This document shows, in pieces, positions 1 to 8,531 of a stretch of 64,000 nt of DNA. Origin of the DNA: Burkholderia sp. Nafp2/4-1b (GTDB lineage: Bacteria > Pseudomonadota > Gammaproteobacteria > Burkholderiales > Burkholderiaceae); contig NZ_ML058600.1 of NCBI RefSeq assembly GCF_003635165.1, positions 248,001 through 312,000 of the forward strand, read 5' to 3'. The translations under genes and the position numbers were made by a program. Each line of letters opens with the position of its first letter. The first letter of the stretch is position 1. The notes under the pieces are model-generated. The model did no database searches. It saw only the letters and a program-made list of their open reading frames with translations, and was not told where the DNA came from.

Positions 1-66
1 CGCGCTGCAGTGCACCAATGGCGCACCGGCGACGGAACGGAAAATACGACGGCGGGAGCGCGCCGC

Positions 67-804
67 TCACTGCGATTGCGGCAGCTCGGCGGCGCCCATC
101 CTGCGCGCGATGACGGCCGCGCGCTGCGCCTGGTAGGCCGAGCCGCGATGCGCGTCGAACCAGCGCGGCTTCGGCAGCATCACCGCGAGGCGCGCCGACT
201 GCCATGCGCCGAGCCGGCTCGCGGGAATCTTGTAGTAATAGCGCGCGGCGGCTTCGGCGCCGTACACGCCGCGGCCCCATTCGACCGAATTCAGATAGAT
301 CTCGAAGATCCGCTCCTTGTCGAGCACCGTCTCGAGCATCCACGTGATGATCAGTTCCTGCCCCTTGCGGATGTAGCTCTTCTCGCGCGACAGGAACAGG
401 TTGCGCGCGAGTTGCTGCGTGATCGTCGAACCGCCCGCGACGATCCGGCCGCGCGCCTTGTTCTTCTCCCACGCCTGCAGGATCGCGTCGACGTCGTAGC
501 CGTTGTTGGTCGCGAAGGTCGAATCCTCCGAAGCGATCAGCGCGCGCTTCAGGTTGCGCGAGATCTGGTCGTACGGCACCCATTGATGCTGGATCCGCGC
601 GGGCGGCGTGTCGCGCGACAACCACCATGCGTCGGTGCGCATGAACGCGGTCGAACCGGGATTGATGAACGACCACGCCGCGATCTGCACGAGATAGAAC
701 AGCTGCGTCGCGAGCCATGCGCCCGCGAACACCGAACCCGCATAGACGAGCCAGCGGGTCAGCCCCACCGTGCGCGTGCGCTGCGTGCCGCTCACCGCCG
801 CCAC
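67..804 (-). CDS. mtgA: Monofunctional biosynthetic peptidoglycan transglycosylase
   Basis: It polymerises lipid II into glycan strands at the periplasmic face of the inner membrane, without a transpeptidase domain. The 245-residue product has one N-terminal membrane anchor (about residues 18-42), then a GT51 domain. The catalytic glutamate lies in the SEDSTF motif (E93), followed by the family block [14 protein letters not shown] (126-137). The start is inferred to be GTG at 804: GGAG lies just upstream, and the preceding aroE stop is only about 13 bases away. The same frame stays open further upstream inside aroE, but that part is not family-like. A second GTG at 795 is the alternative. It is the last gene of the aroE-linked minus-strand run. 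Confidence 0.93.
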   Translation of the reverse strand: MAAVSGTQRTRTVGLTRWLVYAGSVFAGAWLATQLFYLVQIAAWSFINPGSTAFMRTDAWWLSRDTPPARIQHQWVPYDQISRNLKRALIASEDSTFATNNGYDVDAILQAWEKNKARGRIVAGGSTITQQLARNLFLSREKSYIRKGQELIITWMLETVLDKERIFEIYLNSVEWGRGVYGAEAAARYYYKIPASRLGAWQSARLAVMLPKPRWFDAHRGSAYQAQRAAVIARRMGAAELPQSQ

Positions 805-817
805 TGCCGTGCTCCGC

Positions 818-1684
818 TCAGGCCGCCGCGAGCGCTTGGCGCAGCGCGGCCAGCACCGGTGCGCCGTCCGGCCGCACGCCGCGCCAGATGAAGAACGATT
901 CGGCCGCCTGCTCGACCAGCATCCCGAGCCCGTCGGCCGTACGCGCGCCGAGCGAGGCCGCATGCTGCATGAACACGGTCGGCTGCGCGCCGTACATCAT
1001 GTCGTACGCGAGCGTGCCGGCGCCGAACGCGGCCGCGTCGCACTCGGGCAGCGCCGCATCGAGGCTGCCGGCCGTCGCGTTGACGATCACGTCGTACGGC
1101 TCCGCTCGCACGATCTCCGGCCCGCCGCCCGCCAGCATGCAGCCCGCATCGTGCGCGGCCTGCATGAACTGGCTGACGAGCGCCTCGGCCTTGCTCGCGG
1201 TGCGGTTCACGATCGTGACCGACAGCGGCGCGCGGTCGAGCAGCGGCAGCACGACGCCGCGCGCAGCGCCGCCCGCCCCGAGCAGCAGGATGCGCGCGCC
1301 CGCGAGCGACACGCCCAGATTCAGTTCGATGTCGCGCACGAGGCCGACGCCGTCGGTGTTGTCGCCGTGGATGCTGCCGTCGGCCTCGATGCGCAGCGTG
1401 TTCACCGCGCCCGCCGCGGCCGCGCGCGGCGACAGCGTGTTGGCGAGCGCATGCGCGTCGAGCTTGAACGGCACCGTCACGTTCGCACCTCGGCCGCCTT
1501 CGGCGACGAACGCGCGCACCGCGGCCTCGAAACCGTCGACCGGCGCGAGCCGGTGCTGGTAGTCGATCGCCTCGCCCGTCTGCGCGGCGAACTGCGCATG
1601 GATGAACGGCGACTTGCTGTGCGCCACCGGATTGCCGAACACCACGTAGCGGTCGACGCCGCTCAGCGACGCGACTGCGCTCAT
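818..1684 (-). CDS. aroE: Shikimate dehydrogenase
   Basis: It reduces 3-dehydroshikimate to shikimate with NADPH in the cytoplasmic chorismate pathway. The 288-residue protein has the substrate-binding SKSP motif (23-26), the catalytic lysine in NVTVPFK (K74), the NTDG motif with the catalytic aspartate (D111), and the nucleotide-binding loop GAGGAAR (136-142) followed by an NRT motif. Length is normal for AroE. Its ATG overlaps the stop of the upstream RNB-domain gene by 4 bases (ATGA), so the two are probably translationally coupled. The mtgA frame begins about 13 bases after its stop. aroQ of the same pathway lies separately at 7.5 kb. Confidence 0.97.
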   Translation of the reverse strand: MSAVASLSGVDRYVVFGNPVAHSKSPFIHAQFAAQTGEAIDYQHRLAPVDGFEAAVRAFVAEGGRGANVTVPFKLDAHALANTLSPRAAAAGAVNTLRIEADGSIHGDNTDGVGLVRDIELNLGVSLAGARILLLGAGGAARGVVLPLLDRAPLSVTIVNRTASKAEALVSQFMQAAHDAGCMLAGGGPEIVRAEPYDVIVNATAGSLDAALPECDAAAFGAGTLAYDMMYGAQPTVFMQHAASLGARTADGLGMLVEQAAESFFIWRGVRPDGAPVLAALRQALAAA

Positions 1685-3792
1685 GATGCGCGCCCCTCTT
1701 CGCTTTCCGCGCCTTGCTGGCCGTTGCCGTTCGCGGCCTCGCCGCCTTCGGCCGACGCGCCGTCCGCTTCAGCCAGCGCTTCGGCTTCGGCCTCTGCCGA
1801 CGCGTCCTCCGCATCGACCAGCGTGTCCTCGCCGCCTTCGTTGTCGCCTTCGTTATCGTCTTCGTCGTCCGCCGCGTCGCCGCTCGTCACGGTCGGCGCG
1901 TCGAGCACGTTCAAGAGTCGCACCGACGCCTCGATCGTCAGCTCGTCGAGCGACATCACGTCGAGCAGCACGCGCGTGCCGCGCGCATGCACGCCGAGCC
2001 CCGGCACGTGCAGCAGCAGCGGAATTTCCTCGAGGCGCACCAGATCGCCCTTCACGACGCTCGCGACGACCTGTTTCTTCTGCTCCTGCTTGAGCCAGCG
2101 CAGGCACCAGAAATATTCCATCCGGCGCTGGTAGTCGGCGTACGCGGTATAGGTGTCGTCGAAGCCCTGCACGACCGCGTAGAGATCGGCGTCCTTCGGC
2201 TTGAACGGCGCGGCGAGTTTCGCGGTGACGCCGTGCTGCACGCACGCGAGCAGCTGCCACTGGTTGACCAGGTCGACGTAGCGGCGCAGCGGCGACGTGC
2301 TCCACGCGTACTGCGCGACGCCGAGGCCTTCGTGCGGCGCGGCCGTCGTCTGCATCCGCGTGCGCTTCGGGCCCGGCGCGCCGAAGCCGCGCTGCGAACG
2401 GTAGATGCCCGGCACCGTGTGATCGTGCAGGAACGCGCCCCACGTCGAGTTCGCGAGAATCGCGAGTTCCGACACGATCAGGTCGAGCGGCGATCCGCGG
2501 CGACGCGGCGTGATCGACACGTGCTCGCCTTCGACGTAGAAGTTGTAGTCGGTATTGCGCTGCACTTCGCGCTTCAGGCCGTAGCCCGCGCGCGCGACCT
2601 GGCGCTTCTCGAACAGTGCCTGCGCGAGCGGCCACAGCACGGCGATGTCGTCCTTGTGCGGATAGTCGCCGGTGCCGGCCGCGAGCGTCTCTTCGTTGAC
2701 GAGCTCGTCGAGCGTGTTGTGGCGCAGGTTGTTCTTCACGAACACGAGTTCGGCGCGCGTCTCGTTCGCGACGATGTCCTGCGTCTCGCGGTTGACGATG
2801 ATGTACAGCGACAGCGCCGGGCGGTAGTCGCCCTCTTTCAGCGTGAACACGTCGACGACGTCGTCCGGCAGCATCGTGATCTTGTCGCCCGGCATGTAGA
2901 CGGTCGACAGGCGCGTGCGCGCGATCGCGTCGACCGCATCGCCGCGCACGATGCCGAGCGCCGGGGCCGCGATGTGCACGCCGATCCGCACGCGACCGTC
3001 GGCCAGGTGTTCGACCGAGAACGCGTCGTCGATTTCGGTCGTCGTGATGTCGTCGATCGAGAACGCCTCGACGTTCGCGCGCGGCAGGTCGTCCGGCAGC
3101 GGGCCGACCGTGACGGGCGGAAAGCCCGTGCCATGCGGAAAGAATTCCGCGAGGAAGCGCGCCTCGTGCAGCGCACGCGGCGACTCGATGCCGCCGCAGT
3201 CGAGCATCAGCCGCGCCGGCGACACGCCGCGCGCGCCGGCCGCCGCTTCCATCGCCTTGTATTCGATCGCGTTCTTGTCCGGCCGCGTCAGCAGCCCGAG
3301 CACCTTGCCCGCGAACGCTTCCGGCAGCTTGCCGGCCTTCAGTTCCTCTTCATACTGCGCCTGCACGAGCGCCTGCTGGCGCTTGCGCTCGAGCGATGCG
3401 AGCGCCATCTTGAGCTGCTCTTCCGGCGCGCGCTGGTACTGGCCGCGCCCCTTGCGGCGGAAGTAGACGGGCGAGCCGTGCAGCCGCAGCACCAGTGCCG
3501 CGCGCTCGACGGGGCCGTAGGTCGCGCCGAAGTATTCCGAGGCCAGCGCCGTATAGGCGAACTCCTCGGCCGGCGCGCATTCCCACAGGAAATCCAGGTC
3601 GATCTGCTGCGCGGCCGTGTCGGCTTCCTGCATCAGCTCGCTCGCGGCCGGCTTGTCGAATTCGATCAGCACGTCTTTCGCGCGCACCTTCGCCCGCCGC
3701 CCGCCGGGCAACTCGACCTGAAACGCGTCGCCCTGGCGCGACAGCACGCTGCCCGCCTTGAAACTGCCCGATTCCTCGAAGAAAACGTTCAC
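1681..3792 (-). CDS. RNB-domain exoribonuclease (RNase II/R family)
   Basis: This is a probable processive 3'-5' exoribonuclease of RNA turnover. The 703-residue protein carries the RNB catalytic motif SIDDITTTEIDDA (245-257), whose aspartates bind the catalytic metals. Downstream RNB blocks such as GVHIAAPA and a typical arginine-rich end of the domain (SPLRRYVDLVNQWQL) are also visible. The N-terminal part looks like a small beta-barrel plus helical region rather than the cold-shock domains of RNase R. The C-terminus is very acidic (about 650-695, rich in Glu, Asp and Ala). The family is clear, but whether it is functionally RNase II or R is not. It overlaps aroE by 4 bases. Confidence 0.9.
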   Translation of the reverse strand: MNVFFEESGSFKAGSVLSRQGDAFQVELPGGRRAKVRAKDVLIEFDKPAASELMQEADTAAQQIDLDFLWECAPAEEFAYTALASEYFGATYGPVERAALVLRLHGSPVYFRRKGRGQYQRAPEEQLKMALASLERKRQQALVQAQYEEELKAGKLPEAFAGKVLGLLTRPDKNAIEYKAMEAAAGARGVSPARLMLDCGGIESPRALHEARFLAEFFPHGTGFPPVTVGPLPDDLPRANVEAFSIDDITTTEIDDAFSVEHLADGRVRIGVHIAAPALGIVRGDAVDAIARTRLSTVYMPGDKITMLPDDVVDVFTLKEGDYRPALSLYIIVNRETQDIVANETRAELVFVKNNLRHNTLDELVNEETLAAGTGDYPHKDDIAVLWPLAQALFEKRQVARAGYGLKREVQRNTDYNFYVEGEHVSITPRRRGSPLDLIVSELAILANSTWGAFLHDHTVPGIYRSQRGFGAPGPKRTRMQTTAAPHEGLGVAQYAWSTSPLRRYVDLVNQWQLLACVQHGVTAKLAAPFKPKDADLYAVVQGFDDTYTAYADYQRRMEYFWCLRWLKQEQKKQVVASVVKGDLVRLEEIPLLLHVPGLGVHARGTRVLLDVMSLDELTIEASVRLLNVLDAPTVTSGDAADDEDDNEGDNEGGEDTLVDAEDASAEAEAEALAEADGASAEGGEAANGNGQQGAESEEGRAS

Positions 3793-3873
3793 TCAGTACT
3801 CTCGTTCAGACTGCCGGGCGCCGGATGAACGGCGCCGCATGATGATGGGAATTCGATCGGCATGACGCCGGTT

Positions 3874-4443
3874 TCATGACGTTCTGTCGTCGCAAAAAGC
3901 GAGAACGTCGTCGACATAGTCGGCAAATTCGCTGATTCCGTGATCGCTGCCTTCGATCACGCGCGTTTTCGCGCCCGGGTAGTGGGCGAGCATCTCGCGG
4001 TAGTCCAGCACTTCGTCGCCCGTCGCCGCGAACAGATAGTAGCGTTCGGGCCGCGAAATCGCCGGCACGCGCAGCGCATCGAGCTCCTGCAGGTAGCGGC
4101 GTTCGACGACGATCGACCCGCCGCCGTGCCATAACGGCTGTTCGCCCAGATGCTGTTCGAGATCGCGCTGCGGCACGATCGCCGGATTCAGCAGCACCGC
4201 CTTCCAGCCGTGCTGCTCGGCGAGCCAGGTCGCGTAGTAGCCGCCGAGCGAGCTGCCGATCACCGTCACGTCGCGCGCACCGGCCACTTCGGCCTCGGCG
4301 ACGGCGATCGCCTCCAGCGGCGACACCGACAGCGACGGGCAGCGCCACTCGTGCGTGCGCCCGAGCTCGGCCATGCGCGCGGCGAGCAGCCGCGACTTCT
4401 GCGACTCCGGCGACGACCGGAACCCGTGCAGGTACAGGATCAC
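3874..4443 (-). CDS. YqiA-like alpha/beta-hydrolase esterase
   Basis: This is a small predicted cytoplasmic esterase of 189 residues. The serine-hydrolase elbow is GSSLG (63-67, nucleophile S65). An aspartate in ATGDEVLDY (D143) and a histidine in GSDHGISEF (H168) complete a likely triad. The N-terminal LYLHGFRSSPESQKS is typical of the YqiA/UPF0227 group. The start is read as GTG at 4443, overlapping the mpl stop by 4 bases (GTGA). The upstream extension of the frame lies inside mpl and is not protein-like. The physiological substrate is unknown. It probably shares a transcript with mpl. Confidence 0.85.
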   Translation of the reverse strand: MILYLHGFRSSPESQKSRLLAARMAELGRTHEWRCPSLSVSPLEAIAVAEAEVAGARDVTVIGSSLGGYYATWLAEQHGWKAVLLNPAIVPQRDLEQHLGEQPLWHGGGSIVVERRYLQELDALRVPAISRPERYYLFAATGDEVLDYREMLAHYPGAKTRVIEGSDHGISEFADYVDDVLAFCDDRTS

Positions 4444-5825
4444 GCGCGGCTCCCGAGCGCATCGAGCAGCTTCTGGTGCACGCCGCCGAACCCGCCGTTG
4501 CTCATCACGAGCACGTGATCGCCGGGGCGCGCGGCGGCGACGACTGCCTTCACCAGCAGATGGAGATCGTCGAACGCGCGGGCCTTGTCGCCGAGCGGCG
4601 CGAGCGCATCGCCGAGGTTCCAGCCGAGCGCGTCGCGCCCGGTCGGTGCGCCGTAACCGAACACGAGATCGGCGTCGGCAAGGCTGGCCGGCAGTTGCGC
4701 CTTCATCACGCCGAGCTTCATCGTGTTCGAGCGCGGCTCGAGCACCGCGAGAATGCGGGCATTTTGACGGCCGATTCGCGCACGAAGGCCGGCGATCGTG
4801 GTGTCGATCGCGGTCGGATGGTGCGCGAAGTCGTCGTAGACGGTCACGCCGTCCACGCTGCCGCGCACTTCCATCCGGCGCTTCACGTTGCGGAACGATG
4901 CGAGCGATTCGGCGGCCTGCGCGGGCGGCACGCCGACGTGGCGCGCGGCGGCGATCGCCGCGAGCGCGTTCATCCGGTTGTGGTCGCCCTGCACCTGCCA
5001 CGCGACTTCTCCGACGCGCTCGGCCTGCGAATACACCGCGAAGCGCGTGTCGACCGGCACGCCGTCCTCGGCCGGCAACGCCTGCCAGCCGCCGTCGACG
5101 CCGAAGCGCTCGACGTCGCTCCAGCAGCCGCGCGCGAGCACGCGCTCCAGCGCGTCGGAACGGCCGTTCGTGACGATCCGGCCGATGCCCGGCACGGTGC
5201 GCACGAGATGGTGGAATTGCGTTTCGATCGCGGCGAGATCCGGGAAGATGTCGGCGTGATCGAATTCGAGGTTGTTGAGTACCGCGGTGCGCGGCCGGTA
5301 GTGGACGAACTTCGAGCGCTTGTCGAAGAACGCCGTATCGTATTCGTCGGCCTCGATCACGAAGAAGCTCGAATCGGTCAGCCGTGCCGACACGCCGAAG
5401 TTCAGCGGCACGCCGCCGATCAGGAAGCCCGGATTCAGGCCGGCATCTTCCAGCAGCCACGCGAGCATCGACGACGTGGTCGTCTTGCCGTGCGTGCCGG
5501 CCACCGCCAGCACCCACTTGCCGGCGAGCACGTGCTCGCCGAGCCATTGCGGGCCGGACACGTACGGCAGGCCGCGATCGAGGATCGCCTCCATCAGCGG
5601 GTTGCCGCGCGTGACGACGTTGCCGATCACGAACAGGTCGGGCTTCAGGTCGATCTGCTCGGCGCCGTAGCCCTCGATCAGCGTGATGCCCTGCGCCTCG
5701 AGCTGCGTGCTCATCGGCGGATAGACGCCCGCGTCGCAACCCGTCACCGTGTGGCCCGCCTCGCGCGCGAGCACGGCGAGACCGCCCATGAAGGTGCCGC
5801 AGATGCCAAGAATGTGGATGTGCAT
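4440..5825 (-). CDS. mpl: UDP-MurNAc:L-Ala-gamma-D-Glu-meso-DAP ligase (murein peptide ligase)
   Basis: It attaches recycled murein tripeptide to UDP-N-acetylmuramate, returning wall fragments to precursor synthesis. The 461-residue protein begins with the Rossmann-like HIHILGICGTFMGG segment and has the Mur ligase ATP loop [12 protein letters not shown] (109-120) followed by central and C-terminal Mur domains. The FMGG motif instead of GAGMSG after HILGICG separates Mpl from MurC, which is present separately at 54.5 kb. The ATG at 5825 is chosen because the conserved N-terminus starts there. ampD, at 20.5 kb, acts earlier in the same recycling pathway. About 230 bases separate it from the divergent gene at 6059. 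Confidence 0.95.
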   Translation of the reverse strand: MHIHILGICGTFMGGLAVLAREAGHTVTGCDAGVYPPMSTQLEAQGITLIEGYGAEQIDLKPDLFVIGNVVTRGNPLMEAILDRGLPYVSGPQWLGEHVLAGKWVLAVAGTHGKTTTSSMLAWLLEDAGLNPGFLIGGVPLNFGVSARLTDSSFFVIEADEYDTAFFDKRSKFVHYRPRTAVLNNLEFDHADIFPDLAAIETQFHHLVRTVPGIGRIVTNGRSDALERVLARGCWSDVERFGVDGGWQALPAEDGVPVDTRFAVYSQAERVGEVAWQVQGDHNRMNALAAIAAARHVGVPPAQAAESLASFRNVKRRMEVRGSVDGVTVYDDFAHHPTAIDTTIAGLRARIGRQNARILAVLEPRSNTMKLGVMKAQLPASLADADLVFGYGAPTGRDALGWNLGDALAPLGDKARAFDDLHLLVKAVVAAARPGDHVLVMSNGGFGGVHQKLLDALGSRA

Positions 5826-6058
5826 AGATGAATGCTTTCGCGCCGCCGGGCGCCGTCGATTCGGAAAGATGGTCTGCGGCACGCCGGACGGGCCGCCCGG
5901 CCAACGACTTGCGCCGCGACACAAAGACCGTCATTGTAACTGACGGCCCGCCGTGCCCGGCGGCCCGAACGACGGATCGACGTGCCGCGCGGCGCATCGG
6001 GCGGCACGCGGGTGCACCGGGTTCGGCCGTGGCGGCGATCGAGTATGATTGCCGGATC

Positions 6059-6703
6059 ATGTCTCGCAAACCCCTTGTCGACCCGCGGCGCGCCCGCGAG
6101 GAAATCGCCCAGTCCGCCGCCCGCCTGATCGCGGAAGACGGCCTCGATTACGCCAGCGCGAAACGCAAGGCCGCCCGCCAGTTGTTCGGCGATGCGCGCG
6201 TTGCCGGCGAATGGCTGCCGGATAACGACCTGATCGAGGAAGAACTGCGCGAGTTCCTGGCGCTGTTCCAGAGCGACACGCAACCGGACGAACTGCGCCG
6301 CCTGCGCGAGATCGCACTCGACTGGATGCGCCGGCTCGCCGAGTTCAATCCGTATGTGACGGGTGCGGTGCTGCACGGCACCGCGAACGAGCATTCGGAC
6401 ATCCATTTGCAGCTGTTCACCGACAACCCGAAGGACGTCGCGATCTACCTGCTGAACCAGAACGTTCAGTACGACGTGTCCGAGACCCGGCATTTCGCCG
6501 GTCGCGCCGACGTCGAGACGCTCAGCTTCCTGTGGCGCCCGCGCCGCGACGTCGACGCGATCGGCATTCACGTCGCGCTCTACGCGAGCGACGACCTGCG
6601 CGGCGCGGTCAAGGCCGACGCCCGCGGCCGCGTGGCCCGTGCGGATGCCGCCGCGTTGCGCGCGCTGCTCGAGGCCGGCAACGCTCCTTCCGAACCGGAA
6701 TGA
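6059..6703 (+). CDS. Nucleotidyltransferase-like protein of unknown function
   Basis: The 214-residue soluble protein has an N-terminal helical part with AAARLIAEDG and ASAKRKAARQL motifs. A middle section reads FNPYVTGAVLHGTANEHSDI, which resembles the G-[ST] and D-x-D region of minimal nucleotidyltransferases (here HGTANEHSDIHLQLF). I recall homologues annotated as hypothetical or nucleotidyltransferase-like in Burkholderiaceae, but the substrate is unknown to me. It starts at the ATG at 6059. No purine-rich ribosome site precedes it, and a TATGAT element sits at 6044-6049, only 9 bases upstream of the ATG. The following thioredoxin-like gene starts 7 bases after its stop, so they are probably co-transcribed. 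Confidence 0.75.
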   Translation: MSRKPLVDPRRAREEIAQSAARLIAEDGLDYASAKRKAARQLFGDARVAGEWLPDNDLIEEELREFLALFQSDTQPDELRRLREIALDWMRRLAEFNPYVTGAVLHGTANEHSDIHLQLFTDNPKDVAIYLLNQNVQYDVSETRHFAGRADVETLSFLWRPRRDVDAIGIHVALYASDDLRGAVKADARGRVARADAAALRALLEAGNAPSEPE

Positions 6704-6710
6704 TTCAACG

Positions 6711-7262
6711 ATGATGATGAAACGCATGTTGGTGCTCGCGGTAGTCGCGGCCGCCGCCGTCGCTGGCGGGCTCGCCGCCGGCCACTGGTTCCGCGGCGGC
6801 AGCGCCGACGACGGTATCGCCGTCGCCGCACCCGCGCAGGGCAATCCGGTCGATCAGTTGTGGGCCGCCTCGCTGACCGGCATCGACGGCAAGCCGGCGT
6901 CGCTCGCCTCCTTCAAGGGCCAGAAGGTCGTGGTCAATTTCTGGGCGTCGTGGTGCGGCCCGTGCGTGGAGGAGATGCCGGAGCTCGTCGCGCTGTCGCA
7001 TCAATACAAGCAGAAAGGGATCCGCTTCATCGGGATCGGCGTCGATTCCGACCAGAACGTGAAGAACTTCCTGCAGAAGGTGAAGGTCGACTACCCGGTT
7101 TTCGTCAGCGGATACGCGGGCGCCGATCTGGCCCGTAATTTCGGAAACACGGCCGGTGCGCTGCCTTTTACGGTCGTGATCGACGAAACCGGCAAGATCC
7201 GCGAGACAAAATTAGGACAAATCCAGCCGGCCGAGCTGAAAAAGACCCTCGACGCGCTGTGA
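6711..7262 (+). CDS. TlpA-family thiol:disulfide oxidoreductase
   Basis: This is a membrane-anchored periplasmic thioredoxin-like protein of 183 residues. A short hydrophobic N-terminus (about 5-25, Ala/Val-rich) serves as signal anchor. The thioredoxin fold follows with the active site WASWCGPCVEEMPE (C82 and C85). A later segment GALPFTVVIDE holds the cis-proline of the fold. This is the TlpA/ResA/DsbE type rather than a general thioredoxin, so reduction of apocytochromes or other periplasmic thiols is likely. There are three consecutive ATG codons at 6711-6719, and I take the first. Confidence 0.88.
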   Translation: MMMKRMLVLAVVAAAAVAGGLAAGHWFRGGSADDGIAVAAPAQGNPVDQLWAASLTGIDGKPASLASFKGQKVVVNFWASWCGPCVEEMPELVALSHQYKQKGIRFIGIGVDSDQNVKNFLQKVKVDYPVFVSGYAGADLARNFGNTAGALPFTVVIDETGKIRETKLGQIQPAELKKTLDAL

Positions 7263-7456
7263 AGGCGCGGAGCGGCCGCCCGCACGTTCGCGGCGATTTA
7301 TGCGTGGATCGCCGCAATTTCACGTCAATTCGCCGATACTTTGCGGTCGGGCCGGTAATTCTTGCAGGTCCCGCGCGCTCGGCCGTTCGGCAAAACTAGA
7401 CAAATTTCTCTAAATAGCGCTAAAGTTCGCGCAATTCCGCAGAAATAGAAGCGACC

Positions 7457-7909
7457 ATGACACGATTGCTGGTGCTGCACGGCCCCAACCTGAACCTTCT
7501 CGGCACCCGGGAACCGGAGGTGTACGGCCGCGTCACGCTCGCGCAGATCGATCAGGCGCTGGCCGCACGGGCGCAGGACGCCGGCGCCGAACTGTCGTCC
7601 TTCCAGAGCAATCATGAAGGCGCACTCGTCGACCGCATCCAGGCCGCGCGGCAGGAACAGACCGATTACATCCTGATCAATCCCGCCGCGTATACGCACA
7701 CGAGCGTCGCGATCCGGGACGCGATCGCCGGCGTTGGCATCCCGTTCGTCGAGATTCATCTGTCGAACGTGCACCGCCGCGAAGCGTTCAGGCATCACTC
7801 CTACTTTTCCGACCAGGCCGAAGGCGTCATCTGCGGGCTTGGCTGGAAAGGTTATCTGTACGCGCTCGAGTACGCGCTGGACAAGCTGCAAGGCGCGTCG
7901 CGCGGCTGA
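7457..7909 (+). CDS. aroQ: 3-dehydroquinate dehydratase, type II
   Basis: It dehydrates 3-dehydroquinate to 3-dehydroshikimate in the shikimate pathway. The 150-residue protein has the small dodecameric type II features: HGPNLNLLG near the N-terminus, the catalytic tyrosine (Y23), the NPAAYTHTS loop (N75, H81), and [14 protein letters not shown] (E99, H101). It precedes accB by 64 bases with an intervening hairpin. The order aroQ-accB-accC is a common proteobacterial arrangement. The 194 bases upstream are comparatively AT-rich near the gene and should hold its promoter, but I cannot fix a -35 and -10 pair. Confidence 0.97.
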   Translation: MTRLLVLHGPNLNLLGTREPEVYGRVTLAQIDQALAARAQDAGAELSSFQSNHEGALVDRIQAARQEQTDYILINPAAYTHTSVAIRDAIAGVGIPFVEIHLSNVHRREAFRHHSYFSDQAEGVICGLGWKGYLYALEYALDKLQGASRG

Positions 7910-7926
7910 TTTCGCGATCTAGATTC

Positions 7927-7949
7927 AGCGCCGGTCTCACCGGCGCTTT
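7927..7949 (+). terminator. Hairpin between aroQ and accB (weak terminator or attenuator)
   Basis: A perfect 8-bp stem (AGCGCCGG at 7927-7934 and CCGGCGCT at 7940-7947) closes a 5-base loop and is followed by only three T residues. With so short a T run it may act as a partial terminator or a processing/stability element that sets aroQ and accBC output separately. The accB ribosome site lies directly after it. Confidence 0.5.
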
Positions 7950-7973
7950 CACGTATTGAAAGGGGAATTCCCG

Positions 7974-8447
7974 ATGGATCTTCGTAAGCTGAAAACTCTG
8001 ATCGACCTCGTTTCCGAATCCGGCATCTCCGAGCTGGAAGTGACGGAAGGCGAAGGCAAGGTGCGTATCGTCAAGAACGCGCCGCCGGTCTACGTGCAGC
8101 CGACGGCTGGGTATGCCCCGCAAGTCAGCGCGCCCGCTCCGTCGGCCGCGCTGCCGACCGACGGCGCCGCTGCTCCGGCAGCGGGCGGTGCGGCCGCCCC
8201 GGCGGTCCCGCAAGGCCACGTCGTGACGTCGCCGATGGTCGGCACGTTCTATCGCGCGCCGTCGCCGGGTGCAGACCCGTTCGTCCAGGTCGGCGACACG
8301 GTCAAGGAAGGCCAGACCATCTGCATCATCGAAGCGATGAAGCTGCTCAACGAGATCGAGTCGGACAAGGCCGGCGTGATCAAGGAAATCCTCGTCGAGA
8401 ACGGCCAGGCCGTCGAATACGGCCAGCCGCTTTTCGTGATCGGCTAA
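7974..8447 (+). CDS. accB: Biotin carboxyl carrier protein of acetyl-CoA carboxylase
   Basis: It carries the biotin that is carboxylated by AccC and then donates the carboxyl group to acetyl-CoA for fatty-acid synthesis. The 157-residue protein has an N-terminal helical domain, an Ala/Pro-rich flexible linker (about 38-82), and the biotinyl domain with the [10 protein letters not shown] motif (biotinylated K123). The start is the ATG at 7974, preceded by AGGGGAA. The frame is open slightly upstream (from 7956), but the MDLRKLK start matches the family. It is followed after 84 bases by accC. Confidence 0.97.
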   Translation: MDLRKLKTLIDLVSESGISELEVTEGEGKVRIVKNAPPVYVQPTAGYAPQVSAPAPSAALPTDGAAAPAAGGAAAPAVPQGHVVTSPMVGTFYRAPSPGADPFVQVGDTVKEGQTICIIEAMKLLNEIESDKAGVIKEILVENGQAVEYGQPLFVIG

Positions 8448-8531
8448 GTCCGCCGCGCGGCCCGACGGCCGCGCGCCGCCGATGCTCGCCAGGCGCCGTT
8501 CGCGCGCCCCTCGAAGAGACGAATACTCGCT

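Noticed and set aside
3874..6069. A single 731-residue protein fusing the mpl region to the YqiA-like esterase
   Set aside because: The first 540 residues are mpl read out of frame (Arg-rich, no motifs); the real esterase starts at the GTG at 4443.
5744..6844. A 366-codon minus-strand frame across the mpl-nucleotidyltransferase interval
   Set aside because: It lies antisense to the plus-strand genes and joins the mpl start region only by chance; composition is shadow-like.
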